NCBI RefSeq assembly: GCF_001718835.1
Contig: NZ_CP013443.1
Location: 930,001 to 994,000 of the forward strand
Source of the DNA: Burkholderia cepacia
GTDB taxonomy: Bacteria > Pseudomonadota > Gammaproteobacteria > Burkholderiales > Burkholderiaceae
DNA: 64,000 nt
Reading direction: 5' to 3'
Under the pieces are notes generated by a model. The model was given only the letters and a program-made list of their open reading frames with translations. It searched no databases and was not told the DNA's origin. Positions 19,500 to 28,130 of this stretch are shown here, piece by piece. How positions within the stretch are numbered: the first letter of the stretch is position 1; every line of letters starts with the position of its first letter. A program made the position numbers and the translations under genes.

Positions 19500-20267
19500 T
19501 CAGCCTGTGCGCTTGCGGAACACCAGGTCCCACACGCCGTGGCCGAGGCGCAGCCCGCGCCGTTCGAACTTCGTGACCGGGCGGTAGTCGGGGCGCGGCG
19601 CGTAGTCGGCGGCGGTGTTTTCGAGCGTCGGTTCCGCGCCGAGCACTTCCAGCATCTGTTCCGCGTAGTTCTGCCAGTCGGTCGCGCAGTGGATGTATGC
19701 GCCGGGCTTCAGGCGCGACGCGAGATGCGCGACGAGCGGCGGCTGGATCAGCCGGCGCTTGTGGTGGCGCGCCTTGTGCCACGGGTCGGGGAAGAAGATG
19801 TGCACGCCGTCGAGACTTTCCGGAGCGAGCATGTGCTCGAGCACCTCGACCGCGTCGTGCTGGATGATGCGGATGTTCGGCAGATCCTGCTCGCCGATCA
19901 GCTTCAGCAGTGCGCCGACGCCCGGCTCGTGCACTTCGACGCCGAGGAAGTCGTCGCCCGGGCGGTTCGCGGCGATTTCCGCGGTCGACGCACCCATCCC
20001 GAAGCCGATCTCGAGGATGCGCGGCGCGCTGCGGCCGAACACCGCGTTCCAGTCGGGCAGCTCCGGCGCATACGGCACCACGAAGCGCGGGCCGAGTTCG
20101 TCGAGCGCGCGGCGCTGGCCGGTCGACACGCGGCCGGCGCGCGTCACGAAGCTGCGGATGCGGCGGTGGTGCAGCGGATTGACGGCGTCGGCGCCTTCGG
20201 CGGCTTCATCGGGAATGGCGTCGTCGTGCGGCGGCAGGCCGGCTTCGTTCGGATCGTCGTGCATCAT
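19500..20267 (-). CDS. trmB: tRNA (guanine-N7-)-methyltransferase
   Basis: SAM-dependent enzyme that methylates G46 of tRNA. The 255-residue product has the SAM motif ILEIGFGMGASTAEIA and the TrmB-specific HIFFPDPWHKARHHKRRL segment. The N-terminal 45 residues are an acidic extension followed by RRIRSFVTRAGRVSTGQ, common in beta-proteobacterial TrmB. Start is at one of two adjacent ATG codons (ending at 20267 or 20264). The frame is open far upstream, but that sequence is intergenic and includes an att-like repeat. Confidence 0.95.
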   Translation of the reverse strand: MMHDDPNEAGLPPHDDAIPDEAAEGADAVNPLHHRRIRSFVTRAGRVSTGQRRALDELGPRFVVPYAPELPDWNAVFGRSAPRILEIGFGMGASTAEIAANRPGDDFLGVEVHEPGVGALLKLIGEQDLPNIRIIQHDAVEVLEHMLAPESLDGVHIFFPDPWHKARHHKRRLIQPPLVAHLASRLKPGAYIHCATDWQNYAEQMLEVLGAEPTLENTAADYAPRPDYRPVTKFERRGLRLGHGVWDLVFRKRTG

Positions 20268-20342
20268 CGGTACAGAGAAAGGCTCGGTTGCGGGCGAGGG
20301 CCCGTTGCGCGATTGCCGCGCCGGCCGGACCGGCGCGCGGTA

Positions 20343-20371
20343 CAAAAAAGCCGCCTTCGACGAGGCGGCTT
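20343..20371 (-). terminator. minus-strand terminator, likely the original tRNA-Gly terminator
   Basis: Arms AAGCCGCCT and AGGCGGCTT around a TCGACG loop, with an A run on the left that becomes the T tract on the minus strand. No minus-strand gene lies directly upstream now except the distant tRNA-Gly (21600-21674); the copy of the tRNA 3' end at 20400-20416 is only about 30 bases away, so this was probably its terminator before the islet arrived. Confidence 0.65.
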
Positions 20372-20399
20372 GTGCGCAGGCTGCGATGCAGCCGGAAAG

Positions 20400-20416
20400 T
20401 GGAGCGGGCGATGGGA
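20400..20416. repeat. direct repeat of tRNA-Gly 3' end (candidate att site, left)
   Basis: The 17 bases tggagcgggcgatggga are identical to 21600-21616, the CCA end plus acceptor arm and start of the T arm of tRNA-Gly. The copies are exactly 1200 bases apart. Duplicated tRNA 3' ends are the usual mark of site-specific integration. Confidence 0.7.
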
Positions 20417-20635
20417 CAGTCAGCCATCGACCTGCAATTCCACTTGCATTCAACTGCTTGCCCGGTTGCCTGCCTGAACGTCGAGCAGGCGGCCACGGGC
20501 AACAGGCCTGCCATGCAGGGGTCGGTAGAGTAGCACAACGCAAAATCGTCCGTCCAGTTGCCGGGCAATTGAGTAGACTCGCTGGCACTGCGGCGCTTCC
20601 GTGTTTGCGGGGTATGAAGTGAAGGGGGCAGGTGA

Positions 20636-21220
20636 ATGCGAAATGGGGTCTTGGTGCTCGTCCTGATTGCGGGATCGATGGCGAGCCTGTCGGCGGTGCA
20701 GGCAAGCGAAGCGGCACCTGCGCGGCCGCTTGTGCAGCGCGATCTGCCGCTCGCGCATCGACTCGCCGACGCTGCGTCGGCAGCACCGTCCGCCGTGAAG
20801 GAGGATGGTTCGCTCTACGGCGTACAGAGATGGAATGCCGCGACCGGGAGGCGCTATCTCGGACTGCGATTTCCCGGGCTGCTGTCGTGCGCGTACACGG
20901 TCAGCGCGATCTTCAGGGAGGCGGGGCATCCGATAGGCAACCGCGCGTCCGTCTCCTCGATCGATTCGGCGTTGTCGACCTGGCCGAAGGTTCGCAAGAC
21001 CGAGGATTTGAAGCCGGGCGATGTCGTGTTCTGGAAGCCCCGGCCCTCGGGTGCGTTGGGGCTGAAATGTCCATCGGACCACTGGCACGTGGGCATTGCG
21101 GTCGGCGACGGGAAAACGGTCGATAACGACTGGTGGTCGGGGAAACCCGTCAGGCATTCGATCGATCGGCTGTGCGTGACGTTCGCGTATGCGCGCCGAG
21201 TGCCCGACACTGTGCGATAG
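20636..21220 (+). CDS. secreted NlpC/P60-like cysteine hydrolase, islet cargo
   Basis: A 194-residue protein with a signal peptide (MRNGVLVLVLIAGSMASLSA, cleavage probably after VQA or SEA). The mature part has a catalytic-looking cysteine in FPGLLSCAYTVSAIF, a GDVVFWKP strand motif and a histidine in SDHWHVGIAVGDG, in the order and spacing of NlpC/P60 or CHAP-type peptidoglycan hydrolases and amidases. Export suggests a cell-wall target, either housekeeping or competitive. It is the only clear gene inside the 1.2 kb islet between the tRNA-Gly repeats; no immunity-like partner is visible. Confidence 0.7.
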   Translation: MRNGVLVLVLIAGSMASLSAVQASEAAPARPLVQRDLPLAHRLADAASAAPSAVKEDGSLYGVQRWNAATGRRYLGLRFPGLLSCAYTVSAIFREAGHPIGNRASVSSIDSALSTWPKVRKTEDLKPGDVVFWKPRPSGALGLKCPSDHWHVGIAVGDGKTVDNDWWSGKPVRHSIDRLCVTFAYARRVPDTVR

Positions 21221-21599
21221 CCGGAAGCGCGTTCAGTTTTTGGGTGGCTCGATCTCGATCGAGCTAAACGTTTCCTTGAGGCTGAATGCGTTTTCCAGAT
21301 GTCCCGGATAAACGCGACTTAACGCTGTGTTTGATTGATTGCCCCGCGAGGTCACGCTTGAACGATCGCGTCAAGCGCAGAGATGTTCCCGAGGCGTTCC
21401 GCAAGGATCGCCGGACGTTCGTAGCGCCAGGAATGTCCGCCTGATTTCCTGTTGCGGTGCAGCCGAGGTGTCTTGATAAGCAGGGAAGGCTCCCGACGGC
21501 AATTCTCGGACAGGGTAAGTGGCAGGTGTGGGAGAAGTGTGGGTGCGGCCACTTCTGGCCGACCGGCAGAGCCTTACGAGACAAGGCTCAGAGTCGATC
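21221..21599. other. right part of the tRNA-Gly islet, no clear gene
   Basis: A 379-base stretch. It contains only short open frames on both strands (for example 21457-21648 plus and 21352-21552 minus), none with recognisable similarity or a convincing ribosome binding site. It could hold remains of a mobile-element gene, since integrases usually sit next to the tRNA in such elements. Confidence 0.5.
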
Positions 21600-21616
21600 T
21601 GGAGCGGGCGATGGGA
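21600..21616. repeat. direct repeat inside tRNA-Gly (candidate att site, right)
   Basis: Identical to 20400-20416 over 17 bases; here it is the 3' end of the intact tRNA-Gly gene. Confidence 0.7.
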
Positions 21617-21674
21617 ATCGAACCCACGTCATCAGCTTGGGAAGCTGAGGTAATGGCCATTATACGACGCCCGC
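21600..21674 (-). tRNA. tRNA-Gly (anticodon CCC)
   Basis: On the minus strand the gene starts GCGGGCG and ends CGCCCGC-T-CCA, giving a perfect seven-pair acceptor stem, an encoded CCA and the T-arm signature GGGTTCGATTCCC. The anticodon stem TCAGC/GCTGA encloses loop TTCCCAA, so the anticodon is CCC. Length is 75 bases with CCA. Confidence 0.95.
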
Positions 21675-21983
21675 AGAACGGGTGATTCTACAGGGTTTGA
21701 CGCGGGGATGGCAAGCGGGCGGTTTGGGGCGGTGGCAGCGAAACTGGCATGGCCGCTCGGTGGAGCGGTGGCGTCGCTGGGGCGGGAGGCCGAGATGCGA
21801 CGACCGAAGGAATTACCTTCTATCGATTGCCTCTGAATGGATCGGCGTCAAATTTCGTCAAGCCAGACAATATTCCTCAGACTTTAGCTAGAATCGCGCG
21901 AGAGCGACCTTGCGTCGCCGCTGGCTGACCGTCCTTGTGTCGCTTCTCTGACGGTCGAACCTGAGAGAGAAGGACAACGTGAA
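21675..21983. other. intergenic region between tRNA-Gly and vgrG
   Basis: A 309-base spacer. It contains the tRNA promoter at its left and a lower-GC right half (about 21815-21895) with a TAGAAT-like box near 21888 that may belong to a vgrG promoter. A purine-rich GAGAGAAGGA before 21984 fits a ribosome binding site. No gene seen. Confidence 0.5.
21685..21714 (-). promoter_or_regulatory. sigma-70 promoter of tRNA-Gly
   Basis: On the minus strand TTGCCA (21709-21714) and TAGAAT (21685-21690) are separated by 18 bases; transcription would start a few bases before the tRNA 5' end at 21674. Confidence 0.6.
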
Positions 21984-24836
21984 ATGGTACTCAGACCACC
22001 CGCACTCGGGGACCTGAAAAATCGCGGCCTGTATGAGGCCGTCCACCGGGGCTTGTTGCAGCACGACCGGCTGTTGATGCTGGATACGCCGCTCGGCCAG
22101 AACGTATTGACGCCATTGCGGGCGCGCGGATCATCCGGAATCGGCGGCGATTATCACTGGACCGTGGATGTTGCATCGCTGCGCGGTGACACCGATTTGC
22201 TGTCGCTGATGCATCAGCCAGTCACCCTCTGGATTCAGCAGCGGACGGCACTTTACGCCGATTCGGCCTATCGACCCGTGCATGGATTCGTGCATCAGGT
22301 CGGGTATTTGGGCGGCGACGGTAGCGTGTCAACGTACCAGCTCGAATTTTCCTCCGCCCTGATTTTCCTGAGCAAGACCCATAACGACGAGGGTTGGCTC
22401 GAAAAGGACGCGCGCGAAATCATTTCCGACGTTCTCAACCGATATCCGCAGTTCCAAGGGCGGTTCCGGTTCGAACTGACGCGCGAGCCTGCTGTGCGGT
22501 CATGGTGCCGTCAAAGCGAATCCGACCTGCATTTTGTGCATCGCCTTCTCGAAGATGAAGGCTGGTACTTCTATTGGCTGCACGAGCCGACGAAAGAAGG
22601 TGAGTGGCCGAAAACGACGCTCGTCATTCTCGATCGTGTATCGTCACTGCCGGAAGCGAAACCGGCCGAATACTATCGCGGTAACGCTGATCACGAAGCG
22701 GATGGGTTTACGCAATGGGCGGTCGTGCAGACGATGCAGAGTCTGCGCTACATGTCTCGCGCGTTCGACTACAAGCGGCCAACATCCCATTTCCAGACCG
22801 ACAGCGCCCTGCAATCCACAACCTACGCGGCGGACGGCGGGCGGTATTCGGATTCGCGCAGCATTCCTGTTGCACCCATGACGGTTTACGAGCCGACAGC
22901 GTACGGCTACCCCGATTCGGACAGCGGTGCAGCCCGCGCACATCGGCGTGTAGAGGGATGGGATTCGCGCGCTCGCCGCTTTTTCGGTGTCGGGGGTTTG
23001 CGATGGCTCGACGCCGGGTTGCGATTCACGCTGAACAACCATCCACGCCATCCCGACAGCGATCCGAAGAAGCGGGAATTTCTCGCCATCGAGGCGCGTT
23101 GGTACGTCGAAAACAACGTGTCGATTGGTCAACAGGCGACGGAATATCCGCGCAGTCTGCGTGCGACGTTGGCCGAGCAACAAGCGGCACACGGGGCGCG
23201 TTTCAAGACACCGGAACACCCGCAGGACGGAACAGCGGGATTTTTTGTCATCGAGGTTGAGGCGCAAGAGGCGAGCGTTGAATATCGCAGCCCGCTCGCG
23301 CACCCGAAGCCGAACATGACGATTGAACACGCTATCGTCGTGACGCAGCAAGGATCGGAAGCGTGGACGAACGAGCGGAACCAGGTGCGCGTGCATTTTG
23401 CGTGGGACCGCAAGAATCCGGATGGCTCGTTCGCTTCATCGCCGCTGCTATCGACAATGCAGGCCGATACGGGCAACGGCTACGGATCGGTACACGTGCC
23501 GCGGGCCGGTGAATGGGTTTTGGTCGCCTATTGGGCAAACGATTGCGACAAACCCTTTATTTTGGGGCGTGTCAACGGTGGCACGACACCTTCTCCATGG
23601 CATTCGAATGTCTTGCTGTCGGGTTTCCAGTCGCAGGGGTTCGGCGGTACGGGCGCGTTTAACGCGTTCGTCCACGATGACGCAACGAATCAAAGCGGTA
23701 CGCGGCTGGTCAGCTACACGGGCAGTAGCTACGCATCGATCGCACAGGGTTATTTGATTCAACAAAATGGCAACACGCGCGGGCGGTATCTCGGTTCAGG
23801 GTTGCTGCTGCATGCTGATCATTACGCGTCGATGCGCGGTAGCCGCGGCGTGTCGATCAGCGCGCACCCTGTTTCGCGCGATAGCGATCAGCTAGACGTT
23901 GACGAGGCGCGCGAACAGCTTACGCGCTCGAAAAACCTGCTCGGCAGTATTTCGGATGCGAGCGAACAGCATCAAGTCGAGAGCCTGAAACCCGGTGTTG
24001 ATGCACTGACGGCGTTCACCGCTGCAACGAAGCAGTCGGCATCCGGTGAAGCATCCGGCGGCCATACGGCGGGCGGCGGAACTGGTAACGCGAATGCATT
24101 CGCTGAACCGCTGTTGTTGCTCGGCAGTCCGGCTGGAATTGGCCTGTCCACGCATCAGTCGCTTCATGCCAGCGCAGACCAACAGGCGAACTGGATCAGT
24201 GGGCAAGATTCGTATCTGGCGGCGGGCGGGTCGATGCACGCGGCTGCGGTAAATCATCTGAGCCTGTTCGCACGGAATCAGGGGATCAAGGCCGTAGCGG
24301 GCAAGGGCAAGGTCGAAATACAGGCGCAGGATGGCGATCTGGAAATGGTCGCGCAGCAGCTAGTGAAACTGTTGTCGGTGGCCGGACGGATGGAAATTGC
24401 GGCTGATCAGGAATTAGTCCTGTACTGCGGCGGTGCGACGATTCGCATCAAGGGTGGCAACGTCTCGATACATGCACCGGGCAATGTTGATTTCAAGGGC
24501 GCATCGTTCAGCTTCGCCGGACCGGTCAGTGAGTCGTACGCGATGCCGCAGTTCAGGCCGTCGTATCAGGCGCAATACGTCCTGAAGAACCAGACGGACG
24601 GCACACCGATGATTCGACATGCATACGAACTGAAACTGCCGTCGGGAAGAACCGTGCTCGGGCACACGAACGATTTTGGCGAAACGGTGCCGGTTTTTAC
24701 GCCGAGCGCACAGAGCGTGAGCCTCAAGGCGTTCGAGCAGGAAAAGCAGGATGTGGAGCCGTGGAAGTATGCAGGCGGCGGGGAACCTGACATTTGGGCC
24801 GATTATGTGAAGGTCGACCCCGACGAGCGCACGTGA
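21984..24836 (+). CDS. vgrG: type VI secretion tip protein VgrG (TssI)
   Basis: Spike protein of the type VI secretion system, 950 residues. The N-terminal part (about 15-400) matches the gp27-like VgrG domain (for example LEFSSALIFLSKTHNDEGWLE shortened here to its core SALIFLSKT, and SESDLHFVHRLLEDEGWYFY-type sequence around residue 175), followed by a gp5-like OB region (VRVHFAWDRKNPDGSF, PRAGEWVLVAYWANDCDKPF) and a DUF2345 domain (about 660-850). The last 100 residues (after residue about 850, LPSGRTVLGHTNDFGETVP) form an extension that could dock the effector encoded next. Codon use is less GC-rich than in flanking genes. No T6SS structural genes are in the window, so this is an orphan cargo cluster. 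Confidence 0.94.
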   Translation: MVLRPPALGDLKNRGLYEAVHRGLLQHDRLLMLDTPLGQNVLTPLRARGSSGIGGDYHWTVDVASLRGDTDLLSLMHQPVTLWIQQRTALYADSAYRPVHGFVHQVGYLGGDGSVSTYQLEFSSALIFLSKTHNDEGWLEKDAREIISDVLNRYPQFQGRFRFELTREPAVRSWCRQSESDLHFVHRLLEDEGWYFYWLHEPTKEGEWPKTTLVILDRVSSLPEAKPAEYYRGNADHEADGFTQWAVVQTMQSLRYMSRAFDYKRPTSHFQTDSALQSTTYAADGGRYSDSRSIPVAPMTVYEPTAYGYPDSDSGAARAHRRVEGWDSRARRFFGVGGLRWLDAGLRFTLNNHPRHPDSDPKKREFLAIEARWYVENNVSIGQQATEYPRSLRATLAEQQAAHGARFKTPEHPQDGTAGFFVIEVEAQEASVEYRSPLAHPKPNMTIEHAIVVTQQGSEAWTNERNQVRVHFAWDRKNPDGSFASSPLLSTMQADTGNGYGSVHVPRAGEWVLVAYWANDCDKPFILGRVNGGTTPSPWHSNVLLSGFQSQGFGGTGAFNAFVHDDATNQSGTRLVSYTGSSYASIAQGYLIQQNGNTRGRYLGSGLLLHADHYASMRGSRGVSISAHPVSRDSDQLDVDEAREQLTRSKNLLGSISDASEQHQVESLKPGVDALTAFTAATKQSASGEASGGHTAGGGTGNANAFAEPLLLLGSPAGIGLSTHQSLHASADQQANWISGQDSYLAAGGSMHAAAVNHLSLFARNQGIKAVAGKGKVEIQAQDGDLEMVAQQLVKLLSVAGRMEIAADQELVLYCGGATIRIKGGNVSIHAPGNVDFKGASFSFAGPVSESYAMPQFRPSYQAQYVLKNQTDGTPMIRHAYELKLPSGRTVLGHTNDFGETVPVFTPSAQSVSLKAFEQEKQDVEPWKYAGGGEPDIWADYVKVDPDERT

Positions 24837-24861
24837 GTGCCGACGATACTTGGAGAACACA

Positions 24862-26127
24862 ATGGGCGGGTCACTTCAACCGGCGGGCGCGTGCGAGACG
24901 ATCAAAGAGCGTGTACCTGAGTACGCGTATCTGCCGCCAAACACCAAGGGATATTTGCAGGAAAAGGTCGAGACTGCGCTGAAAACGGCGAAGTACGTTC
25001 CCGTCAAGTTGCGCGATGGTTCGATCGTTCACCGGTTGCTCATGCAGTCCGCGATGAGTGTGCCGATGATGATCGAGGAAGAGTTCAAGTGGAAGTGGCT
25101 ATTCAAGTACAAGGCCGAAGTGAGCTTCGACATGATGCCGTTCTTCGCGACAGGCGGCGTTGCTGCTCCGATTCCCTTCTTGAGTAATGAAAAACCCCAC
25201 GGGACAGAGCGTCGTCGAAGCCGGAACCCGTTTCCACCCGGAGCGAAGGTAGGTGCTCTTCGGCGACCCGACGTGATCATTGTGGAAAGTGAGGCGATTC
25301 TCTGGCCCGGGCGTGGAACTGTCGATCGCGAAGGCGGGCATCATGCCAACAATATGTTGCGATTGGTCGAAGTCAAATTCCCGGGTGACAATTGGGGCCC
25401 GGGGCAAGAGGAAGCGTACCGGGCCATTTCCGGCGACTTCAAAAACCGCATGACCGTTATTGATGTGACTGACTGCAATGGGGACTTGCAGAAAATCCCC
25501 AAACCCGCCCCTATTCCCGCGCCGAAAGCCCAAGAGGAAAAGGAGCGCCAGCGCGTGCCTATTCGTAGCGTCCCTGCTGTCCCGCATCACGTCTGGTATG
25601 AGGACTGGTGGCAAAAGGCACACGAGTTCGGCGAAGAGGTTGAACATGCTGTCGCCCCTGTTTGGGACGCTGTTCATCGTGGGTATTCATACCTGTCCGC
25701 TGAAACCAGCGCGTTCCTGCATCAGCATGCGGCATGGATGTTTACGGCGGGTCAGTGGGTCGCCGACAAGGCACATAGCGCTTGGGTGTGGGTTGACGAG
25801 ACGGGGCACGAAATATTCCGCTACACGGCTGCACAACTCAAGGCTGGATGGGAAGCGATAGTGCGCATGACTGATATGACGTGGGACGTGCTCACTCATA
25901 TCGATTGGGCGCAGGTCGGCGTGACGCTGCTGAAAGGAGCCGCGATAGCGGTCGCCATTGTCGTTGGCGTCGCGATCGTGATCCTGTTGCTGCCTGAGTT
26001 GATCGCGATTTTCGCTGCTCTGTGTGCGATTATCGCGGCTGGTGCGGAGGCCGCTGCGGCATTGGCTGCGACCCTTGGTGTAGTCGTCGGGGGTGGGAGT
26101 GCGGTCGCAGCGTTGTCCGCAAGTTGA
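24862..26127 (+). CDS. type VI effector candidate with VRR-NUC-like nuclease domain and C-terminal membrane helices
   Basis: A 421-residue protein directly after vgrG (ATG at 24862 preceded by GGAG). Residues about 130-200 hold a PD-(D/E)xK-type core: RRPDVIIVE, then LRLVEVKFPGDNWGPGQEEAY, which fits VRR-NUC or Tox-REase nucleases (Asp, Glu-x-Lys and a downstream Gln-x3-Tyr). A Pro/Lys linker (IPKPAPIPAPKAQEEKERQR) follows, then a Trp-rich helical part, and finally two hydrophobic segments at about 340-405. The target is inferred to be DNA of competitor cells. The position of hydrophobic helices after the nuclease is unusual and may serve in crossing the target inner membrane or in VgrG loading. 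Confidence 0.75.
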   Translation: MGGSLQPAGACETIKERVPEYAYLPPNTKGYLQEKVETALKTAKYVPVKLRDGSIVHRLLMQSAMSVPMMIEEEFKWKWLFKYKAEVSFDMMPFFATGGVAAPIPFLSNEKPHGTERRRSRNPFPPGAKVGALRRPDVIIVESEAILWPGRGTVDREGGHHANNMLRLVEVKFPGDNWGPGQEEAYRAISGDFKNRMTVIDVTDCNGDLQKIPKPAPIPAPKAQEEKERQRVPIRSVPAVPHHVWYEDWWQKAHEFGEEVEHAVAPVWDAVHRGYSYLSAETSAFLHQHAAWMFTAGQWVADKAHSAWVWVDETGHEIFRYTAAQLKAGWEAIVRMTDMTWDVLTHIDWAQVGVTLLKGAAIAVAIVVGVAIVILLLPELIAIFAALCAIIAAGAEAAAALAATLGVVVGGGSAVAALSAS

Positions 26128-26165
26128 CCGAATTCATGTGCGACTGATCAATTGACGATCCGATT

Positions 26166-27509
26166 ATGACTTTGAGTGATTCGAAACCTGTCTTGACGCC
26201 GCTGCAGGCGCTTTCCCGCTATCAGGAAGATTTGAGCGTACGCCTTGCCGACAACTCAATGGGCGTGTTACCGGGTGTCATCGGTACGGTGTTCTTTGAG
26301 CGCGGCTCGCAGCCTGAGGTCCGACAGGCGATCCTTGACTGCTTTGACCGCTTTGATGAAATGTTCGGCGAGCATCTGAAGGGAGGGAAGGATGCTGACC
26401 TTGGAAAATTCACGACGCGAAATGCCAAGGGTGTTGAGAAGATTCGCCGTGCAATTTCCGATACACCGTCATATATGCAAGTCAGTGTGTTGCGTTCCAG
26501 TGCAACCGACCAAGATACAGCGGCGGAATTCAATATCGGGGTGTTAACCGGGACGGCACTTCAAGAGGACTATGTTTCGCCCACCGGACGATTGAGGGTG
26601 CCTAAGGGACGGGAGACGGGTTTATCGCATTTGAAATTCAATGTGCCGATGAATTTGGTCACTACCGCCGAAGGAGTCGCGAAGTACGAGGAATTTCTGC
26701 GTTATGTGTGTAACAAACTCGTAGTGCGTGGTGGCTATGGTGGGCTTGCGCCTGTTCTTGCGTATAGCTACCACCGATATATGCCGCAAGAATGGGCACT
26801 TGCGGAACGTTTCAGCGGGTTAGACATTGACAGTACCGCGCACCTGCAGAAACAAGAGTACGACCCGGTATCCTACGAAGGTGAATCCAAGGACGATCTA
26901 ACCGCCTCCTATGATCATCTGCATCCCGGTGCGAAGGTCGGGCGGTGGGGCTTCATCAAGGGGGTGAACTGGTTCACGATCCTAGGCGAACTGTTCATCG
27001 AGCGTTTGGGCGGCGAGGCGGCGATTCGAGAAAAGCTTGATCGTCCTGATATTCACATCGAGCGCGCGAATGCGTGTCTGATGATCCGCGCGGGCGACTT
27101 CCCCCGCCTTGGCGCTCCTGAAGAGGGCTTGCCTGAACCGTATGTGTTCGTGAACAGTGTCCTGCGTGTGCTGCGCGATCCGAAGCCCGACGCGCTGCAT
27201 ACCTATATTCCCGATCTTCCGAGCGCGGATGTGAAGAACGCCCGCAAGTGGGTAGCCCGTTTTGATTTGCCTGATGCACAGCCGATTCCTGAGCCGCCGA
27301 CGATCGTTCCGCCGCCCGTAAATCGAGAACCGGCCCGCCAGAGTGTGCGAGGTGGCAGTGCATGTCCGGAAGCGGGATGGTGGCACACACCAGCCAAGGC
27401 GGGAAGCCGTCGTTATTTCGAGGTGGGTGAAATCATGCCCGTGATTGAGGGAAGCTCTTGGGGTACGACGAATTGGCACTGGTCGCCGAACCAAAAGCAA
27501 GACGGGTAA
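26166..27509 (+). CDS. DUF3396-type protein, putative type VI immunity protein
   Basis: A 447-residue protein 38 bases after the effector gene. Segments such as LSHLKFNVPMNLVTTAEGVAK and VNSVLRVLRDPKPDALHTYI resemble DUF3396 (type VI immunity family, as next to TseT-like effectors). After a proline-rich linker (IPEPPTIVPPPVNREPAR) the last 60 residues form a separate module with CPEAGWWHTPAKAGSRRYF and a terminal Trp-rich stretch. The size is larger than a simple immunity protein and the tail module suggests a second role, for example as a chaperone or adaptor. No signal peptide, so it acts in the cytoplasm, in line with a nuclease partner. Confidence 0.68.
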   Translation: MTLSDSKPVLTPLQALSRYQEDLSVRLADNSMGVLPGVIGTVFFERGSQPEVRQAILDCFDRFDEMFGEHLKGGKDADLGKFTTRNAKGVEKIRRAISDTPSYMQVSVLRSSATDQDTAAEFNIGVLTGTALQEDYVSPTGRLRVPKGRETGLSHLKFNVPMNLVTTAEGVAKYEEFLRYVCNKLVVRGGYGGLAPVLAYSYHRYMPQEWALAERFSGLDIDSTAHLQKQEYDPVSYEGESKDDLTASYDHLHPGAKVGRWGFIKGVNWFTILGELFIERLGGEAAIREKLDRPDIHIERANACLMIRAGDFPRLGAPEEGLPEPYVFVNSVLRVLRDPKPDALHTYIPDLPSADVKNARKWVARFDLPDAQPIPEPPTIVPPPVNREPARQSVRGGSACPEAGWWHTPAKAGSRRYFEVGEIMPVIEGSSWGTTNWHWSPNQKQDG

Positions 27510-27517
27510 CGCCTACC

Positions 27518-27805
27518 ATGACGAGATACTTGATTCTCGACGGCGATCATACGACGGTGGCGGGAACGGTCCAAGCCAAGATCACGCCGTTTGCACTCGA
27601 CGGCAGGCACATCGCGCACGAGGACGACGATGTGTTTTGCCCAGTATGTAAATCGATCGGCAAGATTCAGTGCGTCGGTCTGCGGCTTCCGATGACAGGA
27701 CCGGACGGTCGCCGTGTCGCACTGAGTGACGATCTTTGCATTTGCAAGTGTCCGACGCCACCGAAGCTCATCGCGTCGCAGCAGGTGATGAAGGTTGACG
27801 TGTGA
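27518..27805 (+). CDS. PAAR-domain spike-tip protein
   Basis: A 95-residue protein (ATG at 27518, eight bases after the preceding stop) with the PAAR pattern: LILDGDHTTVAGTVQA, then HEDDDVFCPVCKSIGKI and CICKCPTPPKLIAS at the C-terminus. PAAR proteins sharpen the VgrG tip of the type VI system. It has no extra toxin domain. Its place behind the effector and immunity genes supports a complete VgrG-effector-immunity-PAAR cargo module. Confidence 0.78.
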   Translation: MTRYLILDGDHTTVAGTVQAKITPFALDGRHIAHEDDDVFCPVCKSIGKIQCVGLRLPMTGPDGRRVALSDDLCICKCPTPPKLIASQQVMKVDV

Positions 27806-27896
27806 TGCCTGATTGGCATGACCAGAATTAAGCTGTCCGCCAGGTTGTTCGTGTAGCACTGTTGCCGTTACGCAGGTATCAGGGGATGGTGGCGAC

Positions 27897-28130
27897 ATGA
27901 ACGAGATCAAACGACCTGACGACCTGTCGTCGCTGAACGCCGATCAAATTCACGAACTGGCAGCGGTCGTTCGGGAAGATTGTGGTGATGGCCTTGTGCA
28001 AACCACTTTTACCGAATGTCTGCTGCTACTTCTCGAAGATGTTTCGGGATTCGAGGCGGGCGAGATTCCGGCTTCTCTGATCGACGCAGCATGGGTTGCC
28101 TACAATCAAAGCGCGTCGCCGTCAAAGTAG
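27897..28130 (+). CDS. small acidic protein of unknown function at the end of the type VI cluster
   Basis: A 77-residue acidic protein (MNEIKRPDDLSSLNADQIHE), mostly helical by composition, with Cys residues in REDCGDG and FTECLLLLLEDV. I recognise no family. It lies 91 bases after the PAAR gene, shares its lower GC, and has a GGTGGCGAC spacer rather than a strong ribosome binding site. It may be an accessory immunity or adaptor protein; this is a guess from position. Confidence 0.55.
   Translation: MNEIKRPDDLSSLNADQIHELAAVVREDCGDGLVQTTFTECLLLLLEDVSGFEAGEIPASLIDAAWVAYNQSASPSK

Larger units (their letters stand above)
20268..20635. other. intergenic region with a minus-strand terminator and a tRNA-Gly 3'-end copy
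   Basis: A 368-base stretch between trmB and the NlpC/P60-like gene. It contains a minus-strand terminator-like hairpin (20343-20371) and a 17-base copy of the 3' end of tRNA-Gly (20400-20416). The rest, 20417-20635, would be the left end of the islet; I see no gene in it. Confidence 0.65.
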
